Shown in pieces: positions 17,598-27,124 of a DNA stretch of 64,000 nt (position 1 is the first letter of the stretch; every line of letters starts with the position of its first letter). The stretch spans positions 868,001 through 932,000 of the forward strand of contig CABFPG010000001.1 of the NCBI GenBank assembly GCA_902141825.1, written 5' to 3'. The stretch is from Thalassocella blandensis (lineage in GTDB: Bacteria > Pseudomonadota > Gammaproteobacteria > Pseudomonadales > Cellvibrionaceae). The position numbers and the translations under genes were made by a program. The notes beneath the pieces were generated by a model. That model made no database searches, was not told where the DNA came from, and saw only the letters and a list, made by a program, of their open reading frames with translations.

Positions 17598-17620
17598 AAA
17601 AAAAGCCCATCTCAGGGCTT
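17598..17620 (-). terminator. Intrinsic terminator for the small membrane-protein gene
   Basis: Perfect stem AAGCCC / GGGCTT with a six-base loop; on the minus strand it is followed by an uninterrupted T-run. It lies 49 nt after the stop of the 60-residue ORF at 17669-17851 and supports that ORF being transcribed. Confidence 0.75.
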
Positions 17621-17668
17621 AAAGGATAAAACGATTACATCTTGGAGAGAACAATCGCAATAAAGCGG

Positions 17669-17851
17669 TTAATCCCAATGCAGGGTGTGGATAATCAGGG
17701 TAACAATACCTGAAAAGATAAAAGGCACACCAATAATAACGGACAAATATCCTCCGTCAGACGCATCTGCATAAGCACCTGTAATAAAGAGTGCTAACTG
17801 CGATATGATGAGTGCGCTAATAAAAACAACAATAAGTAATTTATTTTTCAT
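17669..17851 (-). CDS. Small membrane protein with two hydrophobic segments
   Basis: A 60-residue ORF that I do not recognise. It has two clear transmembrane stretches: residues 4-27 (LLIVVFISALIISQLALFITGAY) and 35-57 (YLSVIIGVPFIFSGIVTLIIHTL), joined by a short polar loop. The first could also act as a signal anchor. The ribosome site is weak, but a good intrinsic terminator lies just downstream on the same strand, so the gene is probably real. The neighbours give no hint of function. Confidence 0.5.
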   Translation of the reverse strand: MKNKLLIVVFISALIISQLALFITGAYADASDGGYLSVIIGVPFIFSGIVTLIIHTLHWD

Positions 17852-18344
17852 AGTGGTTTAACTTTATTTTAATCAATCAACTCTGGGGTGCACACGACCA
17901 ATCCCAGGGTTATAACCAATTACGCGTTTAATAATAACGCGCTACATACCTGTCTTCACGCATTCAATTAAACGAATTGTTAATAACTCTGTGTTATTTA
18001 CGAGTTGTTAGATATAAAATTCCATAAAAAAAAGATCAAACAGATAAAAATCTCGAATTTATCGAGTTGGCCATGAGTACTTTTACTTATTATTTTACGC
18101 GCAGTTTTTAAGAACGCTTGACTTCCTTGCCTTCAAACTTGCCTTCAAACCGCCATGGTGATCTACATCCTATTGGCGAACTCTTGCCACACCATCTTCG
18201 ACAAGGCAAAAAAAGACTTTGTTTTCTATTCGATTTAGTCCACACTAAATTGTCGAATTGATCCAATTACTTTTCTGTTAGCATTAAACGATTTTACACT
18301 GGCAGGCTTTCGCCATCCCCTACTTCCAACGTCAGAACGCGTGC
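17852..18344. other. AT-rich intergenic region
   Basis: Nearly 500 bases between divergent genes with no supportable ORF. A 12-nt exact direct duplication (CTTGCCTTCAAA at 18126-18137 and 18138-18149) is present. It should contain the promoters of both flanking genes, but I could not assign them. Confidence 0.5.
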
Positions 18345-19310
18345 ATGACCAAAAAATTCCGATATTTGCCTTTTCTGAACGGCGTGTATTCCACCGCACC
18401 TGGAATAAAGCCCACAAATAAAAATGCAAAAAAAGAAGATCGCCAGATTTTACAAATCGACGATCATTACATGGCATATTTATATAATAAGAAAAAATGT
18501 CGTGAGGAAAATATCCACAAATACTATTTAGAACACGAACTCAAACCGAGCACAATAAAAACTGTAAACGCTTACCTTCTAAAAAGCATGCTATATGAGT
18601 ACTCTAATTTTTTTCTAAAGCTAGATGAAAATCAATTACTCAACAAATTCAATAATGAACTCATTGAATTGACAAACGATGGTGTCAGTGTCAAAAGTAA
18701 CTTTTACCAATCTGCTTTTGATGCTCTGGTCAGCCAATTACAGGAAGATGTAGCCGTTTTTCAATTAGGGAACGACAAGGATTATTTGGCAGCAATTCAT
18801 TTGTGTGCCCCCAACCACTGGTCACCAGCAGACAAGATCGGGCGCGCGTTTGACGTCATCCATCGCCCCATTCCCAATATGGATGCTACCAATCAGCACT
18901 ACCAGAAAATTCTCGACACCATTATCAAAAAGCGAGGTCCATTCACACGTTTCGCCTGGGGAATCGCTACAGATGAACGTCTTAACCATCACCCCGATCC
19001 ACCCACAAATACTGCGCATATAGATTGGCATGGCCGTCAGCCAAAGGAAGATGAAAGCCCGATTTACGTACGCGTTGAAAGACAAAATCTGGTGGGTTTC
19101 CCGGAGATCAATGCCTTTATGTTTACTATTCGGACTTTCTTTTACAACGTAGAGACATTTACCACGGAAGAAAAGCGTCAGCTTTGGTCGGCCGTTCAGA
19201 GTATGTCGGTAGAATCCTTACATTACAAAGGCCTGGCTGACTGGAAGGACAGGCTCAAGCAAAAGCTCAATATCAGCGCCCTGGAACATTCATCTAATCT
19301 CTCGGGTTAA
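18345..19310 (+). CDS. Haem-dependent oxidative N-demethylase-like protein (DUF3445)
   Basis: A 321-residue protein matching the DUF3445/HODM family pattern. After an N-terminal segment with WxxxDxxY-like spacing (QIDDHYMAYLYNKK), the middle contains LCAPNHWSPADKIGRAFDVIHRPIP (about residues 151-175), the family's most typical stretch. It then has FTRFAWGIATDERLNHHP and IYVRVERQNLVGFPEINAFMFTIRTFFYNVE. Characterised members use a PAS-like haem domain to demethylate amines such as dimethylamine with NADPH and oxygen; whether this one does is unknown. The ribosome site is weak. It is convergent with the thioredoxin lipoprotein gene, with a short hairpin between them. Confidence 0.8.
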   Translation: MTKKFRYLPFLNGVYSTAPGIKPTNKNAKKEDRQILQIDDHYMAYLYNKKKCREENIHKYYLEHELKPSTIKTVNAYLLKSMLYEYSNFFLKLDENQLLNKFNNELIELTNDGVSVKSNFYQSAFDALVSQLQEDVAVFQLGNDKDYLAAIHLCAPNHWSPADKIGRAFDVIHRPIPNMDATNQHYQKILDTIIKKRGPFTRFAWGIATDERLNHHPDPPTNTAHIDWHGRQPKEDESPIYVRVERQNLVGFPEINAFMFTIRTFFYNVETFTTEEKRQLWSAVQSMSVESLHYKGLADWKDRLKQKLNISALEHSSNLSG

Positions 19311-19329
19311 GATTAAGAATCACACGCGC

Positions 19330-19349
19330 TGAGATCGAGCTTGGTCTCA
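19330..19349. terminator. Small hairpin between convergent genes
   Basis: TGAGATC / GGTCTCA stem (one wobble pair) with a GAGCTT loop, in the 48-bp gap between convergent stops. The flanking A/T stretches on both sides suit a weak bidirectional terminator. Confidence 0.4.
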
Positions 19350-19358
19350 ATTTAAATA

Positions 19359-20969
19359 TTAAAGCAGATAGCTTTCGCAGTCGGATGTTTTTTCTGCAGT
19401 AACACCATTGTCTTCATTTTCCAATTTGCCGGAGGCTTTACAAGCTTGTATCAGTGAGATACGAATTTCATTTATCGCCTCATCATGCTCATGTTCTACA
19501 TTCCATTTTTGTAACTTACCCTCCATGTCTTTTAGTCGTTGTGTATTACGATTGTAAAAGCCATCCTCAGAATTTGCGAGAATCTCCACTAACTCTAACG
19601 CCTGCTGTTTAATGCGTTGCTCCTGTTCCGGCACAATTTCAGTCAAACCTCCCAGATAGTACACCCCCCACTGAAAACGCGTTGCACCTTTCGCAGACTC
19701 TTCGTATGCCTGCTTAAACCAGCTTAACGCTTCTTCTTTCCGACCTTCCTGCTGCGCGAAGTCGGCCAACTCCAGCATGAAATAATAAGGCGAGGCAGCA
19801 TTGCGAATTTCATCTGCGATTACGTCTTCAGCATAATCCTGCATATCAGCATGTACCAATATATTACGTGAAATGTTGACGATGGCTGAATGTTCGTATT
19901 TGTTCTCGATATTGCCTCGAGCCTGTGTAATAGAGGATTTAATATTCTGCTGTAACTCAGGTGTTACTTTGCCGTCATGGCTTAGTTTATCCAACGATAC
20001 CTGACCGTAAAGAGCCCCCAATCGCTCAACTGAAGATAAATCCGCGGCCCTTGCCACCACTTGAAGAGCATTGCGCCATTGCGAAATCAAGGCTTCACGT
20101 TCAGGGGAATCTGCCGCCGTGAGAAGGCGCAGAGTATCACCGTCCTCATAACGCACCGCGGTCACGTTCGCCAACACCAGCGCTTTGTCTTGCAAAATCT
20201 GCTTCAATACAGGGAGGTTGGTCTCTATAAAAGCGGCATTAGCCAATGCCAGTTTCGCATCTTTGAACTCACGCATCGCGGCATTTAAGTAGGCGAAAAA
20301 CAATCGGCTTTTTTCAACCGACAAACTATTGGGACAACTTTCAAATATTTTTTGTAAGGTTTCTGCTGGACTTTCCTGAGGTAGAACCTGTTGATTGTCC
20401 TGCTCCCAGGAATAATATGCGAGCAGCCGGTAGTCATTTTCAGTCAGCGAATTAGCAGCTTCTTTCGACTCGTCTATCAGCTGCACCAATTGTTTTACAG
20501 GCTTTATCTCTCCAAAAACGAGTTGCAGTACATCAGCATATTTCTCCAAGTTTAAACCACCGGGAATACGGGTAATTTCATTCGCGTCTGCGTCAAAAAC
20601 AATAAGCGTTGGGTAGCCCCGCACCTTAAATTTTTCTCCGTACTTTTGCGCACCGGGAGTATCACCATCCAAATACACCGGAATAAAGAGTTTAGTTTGT
20701 TCGATAAATTCTCGTCGCTTAAACACAGTGGCTTTCAGCTCATTACACGGTGGACACCACACGGCTCCCCAGTAAAAAAACAAGGGTTTATCTTGCTGCT
20801 TGGCCGCACTGAACGCCTGTTCTACGGTACCATCGAACCAGGCAATTTCTGCATGGGATTCAGGCTTGGCATTGACTGGCGTGTCACTCGACGAGTTAGG
20901 CGTTTCTTCTTGTTTGGAGCAAGCGATCAGTAAGGCGACACAAATTAGCGGGATTATTTTTTTCATCAT
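19359..20969 (-). CDS. Thioredoxin-fold lipoprotein with helical-repeat C-terminus
   Basis: A 536-residue protein with a lipoprotein signal (VALLIAC, lipid-modified C17). The thioredoxin-like domain covers about 43-155 and has the active site W71-C72-P-P-C75, plus a cis-proline region (VRGYPTLIVFD). The DsbD-gamma/thioredoxin_7 style of sequence suggests reductase or isomerase activity on periplasmic thiols. The remaining ~370 residues are mainly helical and resemble TPR-type repeats, e.g. the stretch with EEALSWFKQAYEESAKGATRFQWGVYY split over two helices. It likely works on the periplasmic face of a membrane. No partner gene is adjacent. Confidence 0.85.
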   Translation of the reverse strand: MMKKIIPLICVALLIACSKQEETPNSSSDTPVNAKPESHAEIAWFDGTVEQAFSAAKQQDKPLFFYWGAVWCPPCNELKATVFKRREFIEQTKLFIPVYLDGDTPGAQKYGEKFKVRGYPTLIVFDADANEITRIPGGLNLEKYADVLQLVFGEIKPVKQLVQLIDESKEAANSLTENDYRLLAYYSWEQDNQQVLPQESPAETLQKIFESCPNSLSVEKSRLFFAYLNAAMREFKDAKLALANAAFIETNLPVLKQILQDKALVLANVTAVRYEDGDTLRLLTAADSPEREALISQWRNALQVVARAADLSSVERLGALYGQVSLDKLSHDGKVTPELQQNIKSSITQARGNIENKYEHSAIVNISRNILVHADMQDYAEDVIADEIRNAASPYYFMLELADFAQQEGRKEEALSWFKQAYEESAKGATRFQWGVYYLGGLTEIVPEQEQRIKQQALELVEILANSEDGFYNRNTQRLKDMEGKLQKWNVEHEHDEAINEIRISLIQACKASGKLENEDNGVTAEKTSDCESYLL

Positions 20970-21533
20970 ATTTTGACACTTTAATTAGATAAGCTCAGCG
21001 CCCTTGTTGTGCATTGTTTGTAACACACAAATGGAAGACTTAACGAATAACGCACCATTGTCTGGTATTCGAGTCACAACGGCTGATAGTTTTGTAGACA
21101 CTACTACTGTATACGCTACTTTTGTAGATGCTACTCTTGAGATTGCAACTTAACGACATAAACAATAACGAAGGAAAAACAGATCCTTTCATTTTAACCA
21201 TAAACCCGCCGTTAAAATACTCTGCTCTCTCAATATTTAAGACCTCAATATTTAAGACCTCAATATTTAAGACCTCAATATTTAAGACCTCGATTTCTAA
21301 GACCTCGATTTCTAAGACAAGGTGACAATGCACAGTAAACTGTCATGCGCTGCACGCCTGCCAGGGATATTTCACGCTACCTTTTCACTGGACGAAAGGC
21401 GTGGGGGTCAGGATAATTCCAGAGATGCATATGCAGATAATATGCTATACAAATAAATCAATAACAGGCGGAAAGTAAAAGCGAGGCTCTCCCGCGCAGT
21501 GAAATACACGGGAAAATTGGCTGGAAAAAGGTG
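20970..21533. other. Intergenic region rich in tandem repeats
   Basis: About 560 bases between the lipoprotein gene and smpB. It has no supportable gene. Besides the 15-nt array at 21230-21319, the stretch 21086-21135 contains decayed GTAGAxxCTACT-type repeats. The short ORFs here are translations of the repeats. Confidence 0.6.
21230..21319. repeat. 15-nt tandem repeat, six copies
   Basis: Unit TCAATATTTAAGACC is repeated exactly four times (21230-21289), followed by two copies of the variant TCGATTTCTAAGACC (the last ends in A). Because 15 is a multiple of three, the array reads through as pentapeptide repeats on both strands (SIFKT-type on plus, VLNIE-type on minus), but no gene is supported. 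Confidence 0.9.
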
Positions 21534-22019
21534 TTAGCGATTATGGTCACGCATAACACGCTGTTTTTGCACACTCCAATCCCGCTCTTTTTCGGTTTGG
21601 CGCTTATCGTGCTGCTGTTTACCTTTGGCCAGAGCGACTTCACACTTGACCAAATGATTTTTCCAGTACAAAGACGTAGCAACTACCGTGTAGCTTTTCT
21701 GAGTAACGGCTTCTTGTAATTTGCTAATCTCTCGTCGATTCAGCAACAATTTCCGAGTGCGAGTAGGATCGGTCACATAATGAGTGCAGGCTTCCGCTAA
21801 CGGGTGTATCTGGGAACCCAAAAGCCAGGCCTCCCCGTTTTTGAAGAAAACATAGCTATCTGTCAGTTGGCCTTTACCTGCACGCAATGCTTTAACTTCC
21901 CACCCGTTGAGGGCGAGACCGGCTTCGAAACGCTCTTCGATGAAGTAATCGTGACGAGCTTTTTTGTTTTGCGCAATGGTGTTGCCACCGGGCTTTTTCT
22001 TTTTGGATGCTTTACTCAT
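21534..22019 (-). CDS. smpB: SsrA-binding protein SmpB
   Basis: A 161-residue SmpB, the partner of tmRNA in trans-translation that rescues stalled ribosomes. Typical motifs are present: [48 protein letters not shown] and the basic C-terminal tail [21 protein letters not shown] split at its end. The length is normal. No ssrA gene was found beside it within the window. There is no Shine-Dalgarno sequence; a TATAAT box lies only eight bases before the ATG, suggesting an almost leaderless mRNA. Confidence 0.97.
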   Translation of the reverse strand: MSKASKKKKPGGNTIAQNKKARHDYFIEERFEAGLALNGWEVKALRAGKGQLTDSYVFFKNGEAWLLGSQIHPLAEACTHYVTDPTRTRKLLLNRREISKLQEAVTQKSYTVVATSLYWKNHLVKCEVALAKGKQQHDKRQTEKERDWSVQKQRVMRDHNR

Positions 22020-22027
22020 AGCCGCGC

Positions 22028-22056
22028 ATTATATAGTGCAGATTTGGCGCTGTCGC
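22028..22056 (-). promoter_or_regulatory. Predicted sigma-70 promoter immediately before smpB
   Basis: On the minus strand a perfect TATAAT (22033-22028) follows a GCGACA -35-like box (22056-22051) with a 17-nt spacer. Transcription would begin within a few bases of the smpB ATG at 22019, leaving little or no 5' leader. Confidence 0.5.
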
Positions 22057-22254
22057 GCTTTTGTCAGACTTTTTATTGGACGTTAGTAAGCACAAACAAA
22101 CCCCGATAGAGCTGTGAGTTACCTGCTAAAGAACGCAAAGCGCAATACAGTGCCAGATTAAAGCAAGGAGAAACTAATCGCCAACTCTGTGTATCAGGAC
22201 GATAACAGAGCTGGCTTCGAATATGAGGTCGGTGTAACTGGCCGTCGGTGGAGC

Positions 22255-23565
22255 TTAGTTGGCAGCCAGTCTATGGAGCTTTTTTGCGTCAGAACTCGCC
22301 GTCAGGTTGAATGTGAGACGGAACATGAAGGAGAACTCTTCACCGCTGATTTCCGTTGGCATGGCCGGGAAAGGGCTGGCTCGCTTAACAGCACGTTTCG
22401 CTTCTTTGTTTAATGAATAAGACTCCGTCTCTTCAATAAACTCCGTCGCCATCACTTCACCTTCCCGGTTAATCGTCACGCGAATCAATAATGACCCTTC
22501 TCTTCCACGCTCCATTGCAATGCGAGGATAGCGAGCAAAGTTCTGAGTATAATTCGCCAAGCGAGAATAATAGAGCTGCTGAATCAAAAGCCCTTCTGCC
22601 GTCAGCTCAACATCCGCTTCTTCATCGTCAAAAATGCTTTCATCCAACTCTTCCTGACGAGGCGGAAGCGCAATATCGACTGGCTTTTGCTTTGGCAGAC
22701 TTTTGGGTTTTGGCTTGGGAGCAACAGCTACCTTCACAGGCTCTGGTGTTCTCTCGGGTTCAGACTTCGTTTCGCTGGCGCTACTGGACGAAGAACCGCC
22801 GGTACTTGGGGCTGTCACTGCTGGAGCAGCCACGGCCACTTTAACTGGCGCGGGCTTCAAAGCAATACGGGTATTTTGCTTTGTATCATCACCCTGACTT
22901 GCTGCGGCCACTTCTTCGCCCTCTGCTTCCTGACGACTGCTGATAGCCTGCGCAATTGCGGTTACCCGCTCTTCACTCGGTTGAATTTGTTCGTATCGAG
23001 ACAGCAATTCGGGTTTGATTGACCCTTGTTTCAGCAGATTATCGCGAAAATCTGAAGACAAGGGTACGAAGCCAATCCAGGTACGCAGTAAAAGATCAAA
23101 AAACGCAGGATCATCCAGCTCACCCAGAGAAGTCCCGTTTAATGAAATGTTGATGAACTCTGGCTTTTTCTCAATAGCAAAAACATCACCCTTCTTCATT
23201 CTCACTTTCAGCATATTACTGAACTTGGCCATGTTTTCTGCGTGAGTTTCCAGCTCAGTTGTTGAGGAGTTGATGGCGATACCTTCAATCCACATACGCT
23301 TGAAGCGTCGTGTTGACAGACGCTCATCTACCACGCGGACTTCAATGCGTTTTTCCAGCTCACTCGCGAGAATATCGTCCGCAGAAGACGATAAGCCCGT
23401 GCTATACAAGCCGGCCATAAATTTCTCTGAACCAAGTTCGGAGTACATTGCCACACCATTGAGCAAAGGTGCTGCAATAGCGGGAGTGAAAAATGTTAGC
23501 GCGGCTAACACAAGCATAGTTTTCACTACACTTAATTTTATCTTACGGATTTTCAAAGTTTTCAT
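22255..23565 (-). CDS. Chalcone-isomerase-like and TonB C-terminal fusion protein
   Basis: The start is taken as the ATG at 23565 (436 residues), preceded by GGGGGA and followed by a signal peptide (TMLVLAALTFFTPAIAAP). An open extension of 46 codons upstream lacks support. The N-terminal ~170 residues (YSELGSEKFMAGLYSTGL, RVVDERLSTRRFKRMWIEGI, FVPLSSDFRDNLL) resemble the bacterial chalcone-isomerase-like fold, a non-catalytic lipid-binding-type domain. A Pro/Lys/Ala/Ser-rich spacer (about 215-300) leads to a TonB C-terminal domain (about 330-425: YPRIAMERGREGSLLIRVTINREGEV split, then SPFPAMP). ExbB/ExbD genes are not nearby. It has a cleavable signal rather than a standard TonB anchor, so it may be a periplasmic envelope protein rather than a true energiser. 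Confidence 0.8.
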   Translation of the reverse strand: MKTLKIRKIKLSVVKTMLVLAALTFFTPAIAAPLLNGVAMYSELGSEKFMAGLYSTGLSSSADDILASELEKRIEVRVVDERLSTRRFKRMWIEGIAINSSTTELETHAENMAKFSNMLKVRMKKGDVFAIEKKPEFINISLNGTSLGELDDPAFFDLLLRTWIGFVPLSSDFRDNLLKQGSIKPELLSRYEQIQPSEERVTAIAQAISSRQEAEGEEVAAASQGDDTKQNTRIALKPAPVKVAVAAPAVTAPSTGGSSSSSASETKSEPERTPEPVKVAVAPKPKPKSLPKQKPVDIALPPRQEELDESIFDDEEADVELTAEGLLIQQLYYSRLANYTQNFARYPRIAMERGREGSLLIRVTINREGEVMATEFIEETESYSLNKEAKRAVKRASPFPAMPTEISGEEFSFMFRLTFNLTASSDAKKLHRLAAN

Positions 23566-24935
23566 GCAATCCCCCAAAACACAGTACAGATACTTGCATT
23601 GAAATATGATTTTCACCCATCGATACAATGGGACGGCTAATTCATTGTCTGTTGTAAACATAACGTCCTGTTGATATGCCCATTTTATTCCTTTATTGCC
23701 CAACGCACTTTTGGTGCTTTTACACTGGCATTACTTTAATGTCGGTGCTACTTTTGTTATGAGTTTGCGGGCTTATATAGCGATCATTTTGTCGACGATC
23801 GTCTGTTCTCAGAACTTTTTGAGTACAACACTGGGTGTCCAAATTACATTCACACGGCCTTCCTGAGGTGGGGACCAGCATGTAAACCCAAAAAGCTATT
23901 TTACTAATAAAACCGATAAGCGCTTGCCTACATCTAACTTCATGACTCACAGACAAATTAACGCCTTGGAAGTCGTTATCTTTCGAATATCAGGCGCGCC
24001 CTTTTATCAGGCCTACCTTTTTATTAGGCGTACTTTTGTTAGATATTTTTAAGCTCTTACCCAGAAGCTGTCAGTATGCTCAGGAAGTTAACAATTCGAG
24101 AAGCAGTGACTCAACATTCAGCAGATCAAAATCTCACCTCTTCGATGAAGCGGTATGATTTCTCATTGGCAAACAAACTTTCTGGTTTAATCGACCATTG
24201 TACTAAACGTTTGTCGAGCATATAACAGCAAAACAGATTTTTAAAAAATCCAAGGCTGGCATTGTGACTATAATTCGAACACTCGCTATATTACTGCGAC
24301 TCAATTATGTGTCCGAAAATATTTGCGCCAATTAAGCTCAGGCCACAGAAAATTTATACGTTAACGTCGACTTGCAAAAAAATTGCTCACACATTTTGCA
24401 TTTCCAATAAGCCGGCATATGCCAACATTTTTCCAACAAGCACACTTGTTTTAAATTGTACGGAGGCTTTTTGACTCTTGAATGAAAACGTGTGCACTGT
24501 CGCAAATTTTTCTTCTGCTTGTTGCATTCACCTAAAGAATTTCGATTTAATCGGTTTCTCAAATTCAATTGAATTTGTCTTTCAAGTTCAAGCCTACGGC
24601 TCTTCCTGCTTATGCAGTTTGCATGCCTGATATATATACAGGCGACACATCTCCTCCCTCACCCCGCTCCTCGGGTATTCAACTATGTGGCATATTTTTC
24701 AAAAAAGTTAATCAAATCCATTAATTTGGATGATTTTTTGAATACTTTGTCCGCAAGTGAAAATGACTGTTTGACCAGCTGCCTCTCCAAATGACACAGC
24801 CTGTTCAATAATGCGCCAGTATAATCGTTCGGAAAATGCACGTTCGTGCGCCAATTCAAAAAACAAGCGATGTCCTTCGCACCAAGTTGTAGCATACCAG
24901 TGTTTGGTACAGACTTTCTTTACTCTTCTTGCTTG
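23566..24935. other. Long intergenic region, 1.37 kb
   Basis: No ORF here is supportable: candidates of 60-78 codons lack ribosome sites and family resemblance. It contains a 17-nt triple repeat at 23991-24041 and a near-palindrome GCCTGATATATATACAGGC at 24625-24643 that could be an operator. Decayed genes or an unrecognised RNA are possible. Confidence 0.45.
23991..24041. repeat. 17-nt tandem repeat, three degenerate copies
   Basis: CAGGCGCGCCCTTTTAT, CAGGCCTACCTTTTTAT and TAGGCGTACTTTTGTTA follow each other without gaps. Confidence 0.65.
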
Positions 24936-25967
24936 TTAATCTGCGGACAGGTTGGTTTGCAGGGGGGTATCGGGCATCAGCCCCAGATTAGTACCATCAA
25001 ATTTCTGAGAGGGTAAATAGAATAGATTACTCTTTTTAGTGAAATAAGAATTCATCACTTTAGCGATGATATGTTCATTATCACTTTTTGACAGTTCTGG
25101 GTTTCTCACCACGAAGACCAGAGATTTGCTGGGGTCCAGGCTTGAAAACTGTTGTTTGAAGTACGATTGAAACATGGCTTTCATCTCGCCAGATTCTTCG
25201 AATTTTTTCACTCCATAGTTAATTCGGTTAACGAGTCCCGTATATCGCTTAGTTACATTTAAATAAAAAGGAATCGGATAATACACATAAACATTATCCA
25301 CAATCTGCAATGTGTCTAAAAATTGCTTTTCGTTATTCAGTGCCGCATCCGCTTCGATAATCCCCAGAGGCAGATAATCGAATCGCTTTTGCGCCAGCAT
25401 TGGGAACAGGCTTTCGTAGTTAATACTTTCAATAACTTCGATTCCAGCGTCATTATAAATGCCTATATCCTGCCACTTTTCCCCCTGCCCTGCACGCAAA
25501 CTGATAAATTCATCAAGCGTTTTTAATGAGCGGAATTTTTCCAGGTCAGACTTATGAATAATCAGTTGGCGCAACCCCAAAGTCTCATCGAAAATGGGGA
25601 ATCGAATTTGATGTGTTTTTGCCCTAACCGTCTCGTTTTCCAGAATCATGGCAGAAAAATCGATCTGATAGTGATCACCAAACGCCACTTCATTTCTTAC
25701 CCGTACAACACTGGCCTTTTTGGTTGCAAAGTCGAGGGAATAAGCCCCATATTTATCCACCGACAAATCCAGAACGCGACGTATTACCTGCTTATGGTAA
25801 TCCCGCATGGCAGGACTCCAGCCGATAGAAGACATGGTGATGGTTTCAGGGTGTGCACTCGCACCGCGAAACTCAACTGCGCCAGCCCGTTGTATATAAC
25901 AAGCACACAGAAATACGACGGGGATTAAACGGAATATGATCGCAGAGGATATAACTGTCTTTCGCAT
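24936..25967 (-). CDS. Periplasmic substrate-binding-like protein (type 2 fold)
   Basis: A 343-residue exported protein with a signal peptide (IIFRLIPVVFLCACYIQRAGA). The mature part follows the layout of bacterial extracellular solute-binding (SBP family 3-like) domains: RFPIFDETLGLRQLIIHKSD, the hinge-like LKTLDEFISL, DIGIYNDAGIEVIESINYES, RFDYLPLGIIEADAAL and a final lobe ending KKFEESGEMKAMFQSYFKQQ. No ABC transporter genes accompany it, so it may be a sensor or an orphan binding protein. Ligand unknown. Confidence 0.8.
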   Translation of the reverse strand: MRKTVISSAIIFRLIPVVFLCACYIQRAGAVEFRGASAHPETITMSSIGWSPAMRDYHKQVIRRVLDLSVDKYGAYSLDFATKKASVVRVRNEVAFGDHYQIDFSAMILENETVRAKTHQIRFPIFDETLGLRQLIIHKSDLEKFRSLKTLDEFISLRAGQGEKWQDIGIYNDAGIEVIESINYESLFPMLAQKRFDYLPLGIIEADAALNNEKQFLDTLQIVDNVYVYYPIPFYLNVTKRYTGLVNRINYGVKKFEESGEMKAMFQSYFKQQFSSLDPSKSLVFVVRNPELSKSDNEHIIAKVMNSYFTKKSNLFYLPSQKFDGTNLGLMPDTPLQTNLSAD

Positions 25968-26563
25968 TGTAAACCGTGGGCACTCCTACCCATTACTCCG
26001 AACGATCACTGTTCAGCTTATTGTTGAATAAACTTAGAGCAAGATATATCGAATTTATTATTTTGGGGGACCGGAAGAATACCCAGTTTTTTGTACTTGT
26101 TTCAAGCGCAATTTGCCTCAAAGTAGAGTAAATCACACCGCTAAATTGACTTGGCTGAGACAAAACAAAACCTCCAGGCACTTTTCATTCTTAATACCGG
26201 CCCACCCCCATCACGAAGGGGCGGTACCACACGCAAATTGTGCGCAGCACAATTATGCAGGTAGACAAACTGGTACAATCATCACAAGGGTTATGGCCAC
26301 AGCGTTAACTGCGCAGTACTAAAAACGCGCGACAAAAATATTAACTAAACGCCACTCCCTACTATTATCAGTATAGTCGCTGTCTACCAATATAATGACG
26401 AGCAATATTAAACCCACTAACCTCCTCAGTGCTGTAACTTTGTCCTCTAAATTAAAATGAGCGAAATTATTCACCTCCAACGAAAAAAAACACTGAGGAA
26501 ACGCTGCAACTATGTCGTCGATGACTCATAAGACACAGACACAATTTGGTGAAGAAGTATCCC
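25968..26563. other. Intergenic region before the ECF sigma gene
   Basis: About 600 bases without a supportable gene between divergent units. It must hold the promoter of the sigma-FecR-receptor set; no clear ECF-type or Fur-box sequence was recognised. Confidence 0.45.
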
Positions 26564-27124
26564 ATGTCGAGAATGGAGTTTTTGGGCAAAGAATTTTCCA
26601 GCTATCGCCGCCTTCTTATGAAGGTGGTGTCGACTATTGTCCCTGCAAAAGATGTGGAAGACGTGGTTCAGGATACCTTCATTCGCGCATGCCAGGCAGA
26701 CTATGAAATATATCAGCCCAAACCTTTCCTCATGAAAATTGCACGCAATCTGGCGCTCGATCACATAAAACGGGCAGAACACCGGCTTTGCGATTCACTT
26801 CACCATGAAGAGGGCGAAACAGCAGAACTTACCCTGAATAATATGATGACTGATGACCAAACATTAAACGAGGTGGTATCTGAAAGGCGTTTTGGCAACT
26901 TTTGCGAAGCGGTCAAAACCCTGCCACCTCAATGCAAACGAGCGTTTGTATTAAAGAAAGTATATGGCTATACGCAAAAAGAAATCGCCGATGAAATGGA
27001 TATTAGTGAAAGCGCAGTGGAAAAACACATTGCCAACGGTTTAAAACGCAGTAGAAAATTCATCAGAGACTTAGAGAATATGGCATCGATCGAGCGGTCC
27101 TCGGAGGAGGTGGCCAGTGAGTAA
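26564..27124 (+). CDS. ECF sigma factor, FecI-like
   Basis: I place the start at the ATG at 26564 (186 residues), with GAAGAAG upstream; a TTG at 26546 would add six residues. Region 2 is clear (FSSYRRLLMKVVSTIV and AKDVEDVVQDTFIRAC, then PKPFLMKIARNLALDHIKR). Region 4 is the helix-turn-helix GYTQKEIADEMDISESAVEKHI. It is the promoter-specificity subunit of a cell-surface signalling set: the next gene, fecR-like, overlaps its end by eight bases, and a TonB receptor with an STN domain follows. It should activate the receptor's own operon when released by the anti-sigma factor. Confidence 0.95.
   Translation: MSRMEFLGKEFSSYRRLLMKVVSTIVPAKDVEDVVQDTFIRACQADYEIYQPKPFLMKIARNLALDHIKRAEHRLCDSLHHEEGETAELTLNNMMTDDQTLNEVVSERRFGNFCEAVKTLPPQCKRAFVLKKVYGYTQKEIADEMDISESAVEKHIANGLKRSRKFIRDLENMASIERSSEEVASE

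Noticed and set aside
17512-17622. 36-codon plus-strand ORF with an amphipathic, charged sequence
   Set aside because: It has no ribosome site and its end runs through the terminator hairpin of the opposite-strand small membrane-protein gene.
21230-21319. CRISPR array
   Set aside because: The repeats are contiguous 15-mers with no spacers and no cas genes are nearby; it is a simple tandem repeat.
21330-22250. ssrA (tmRNA) gene next to smpB
   Set aside because: I searched both flanks by eye for tRNA-like ends and an Ala-Ala tag frame and found none.
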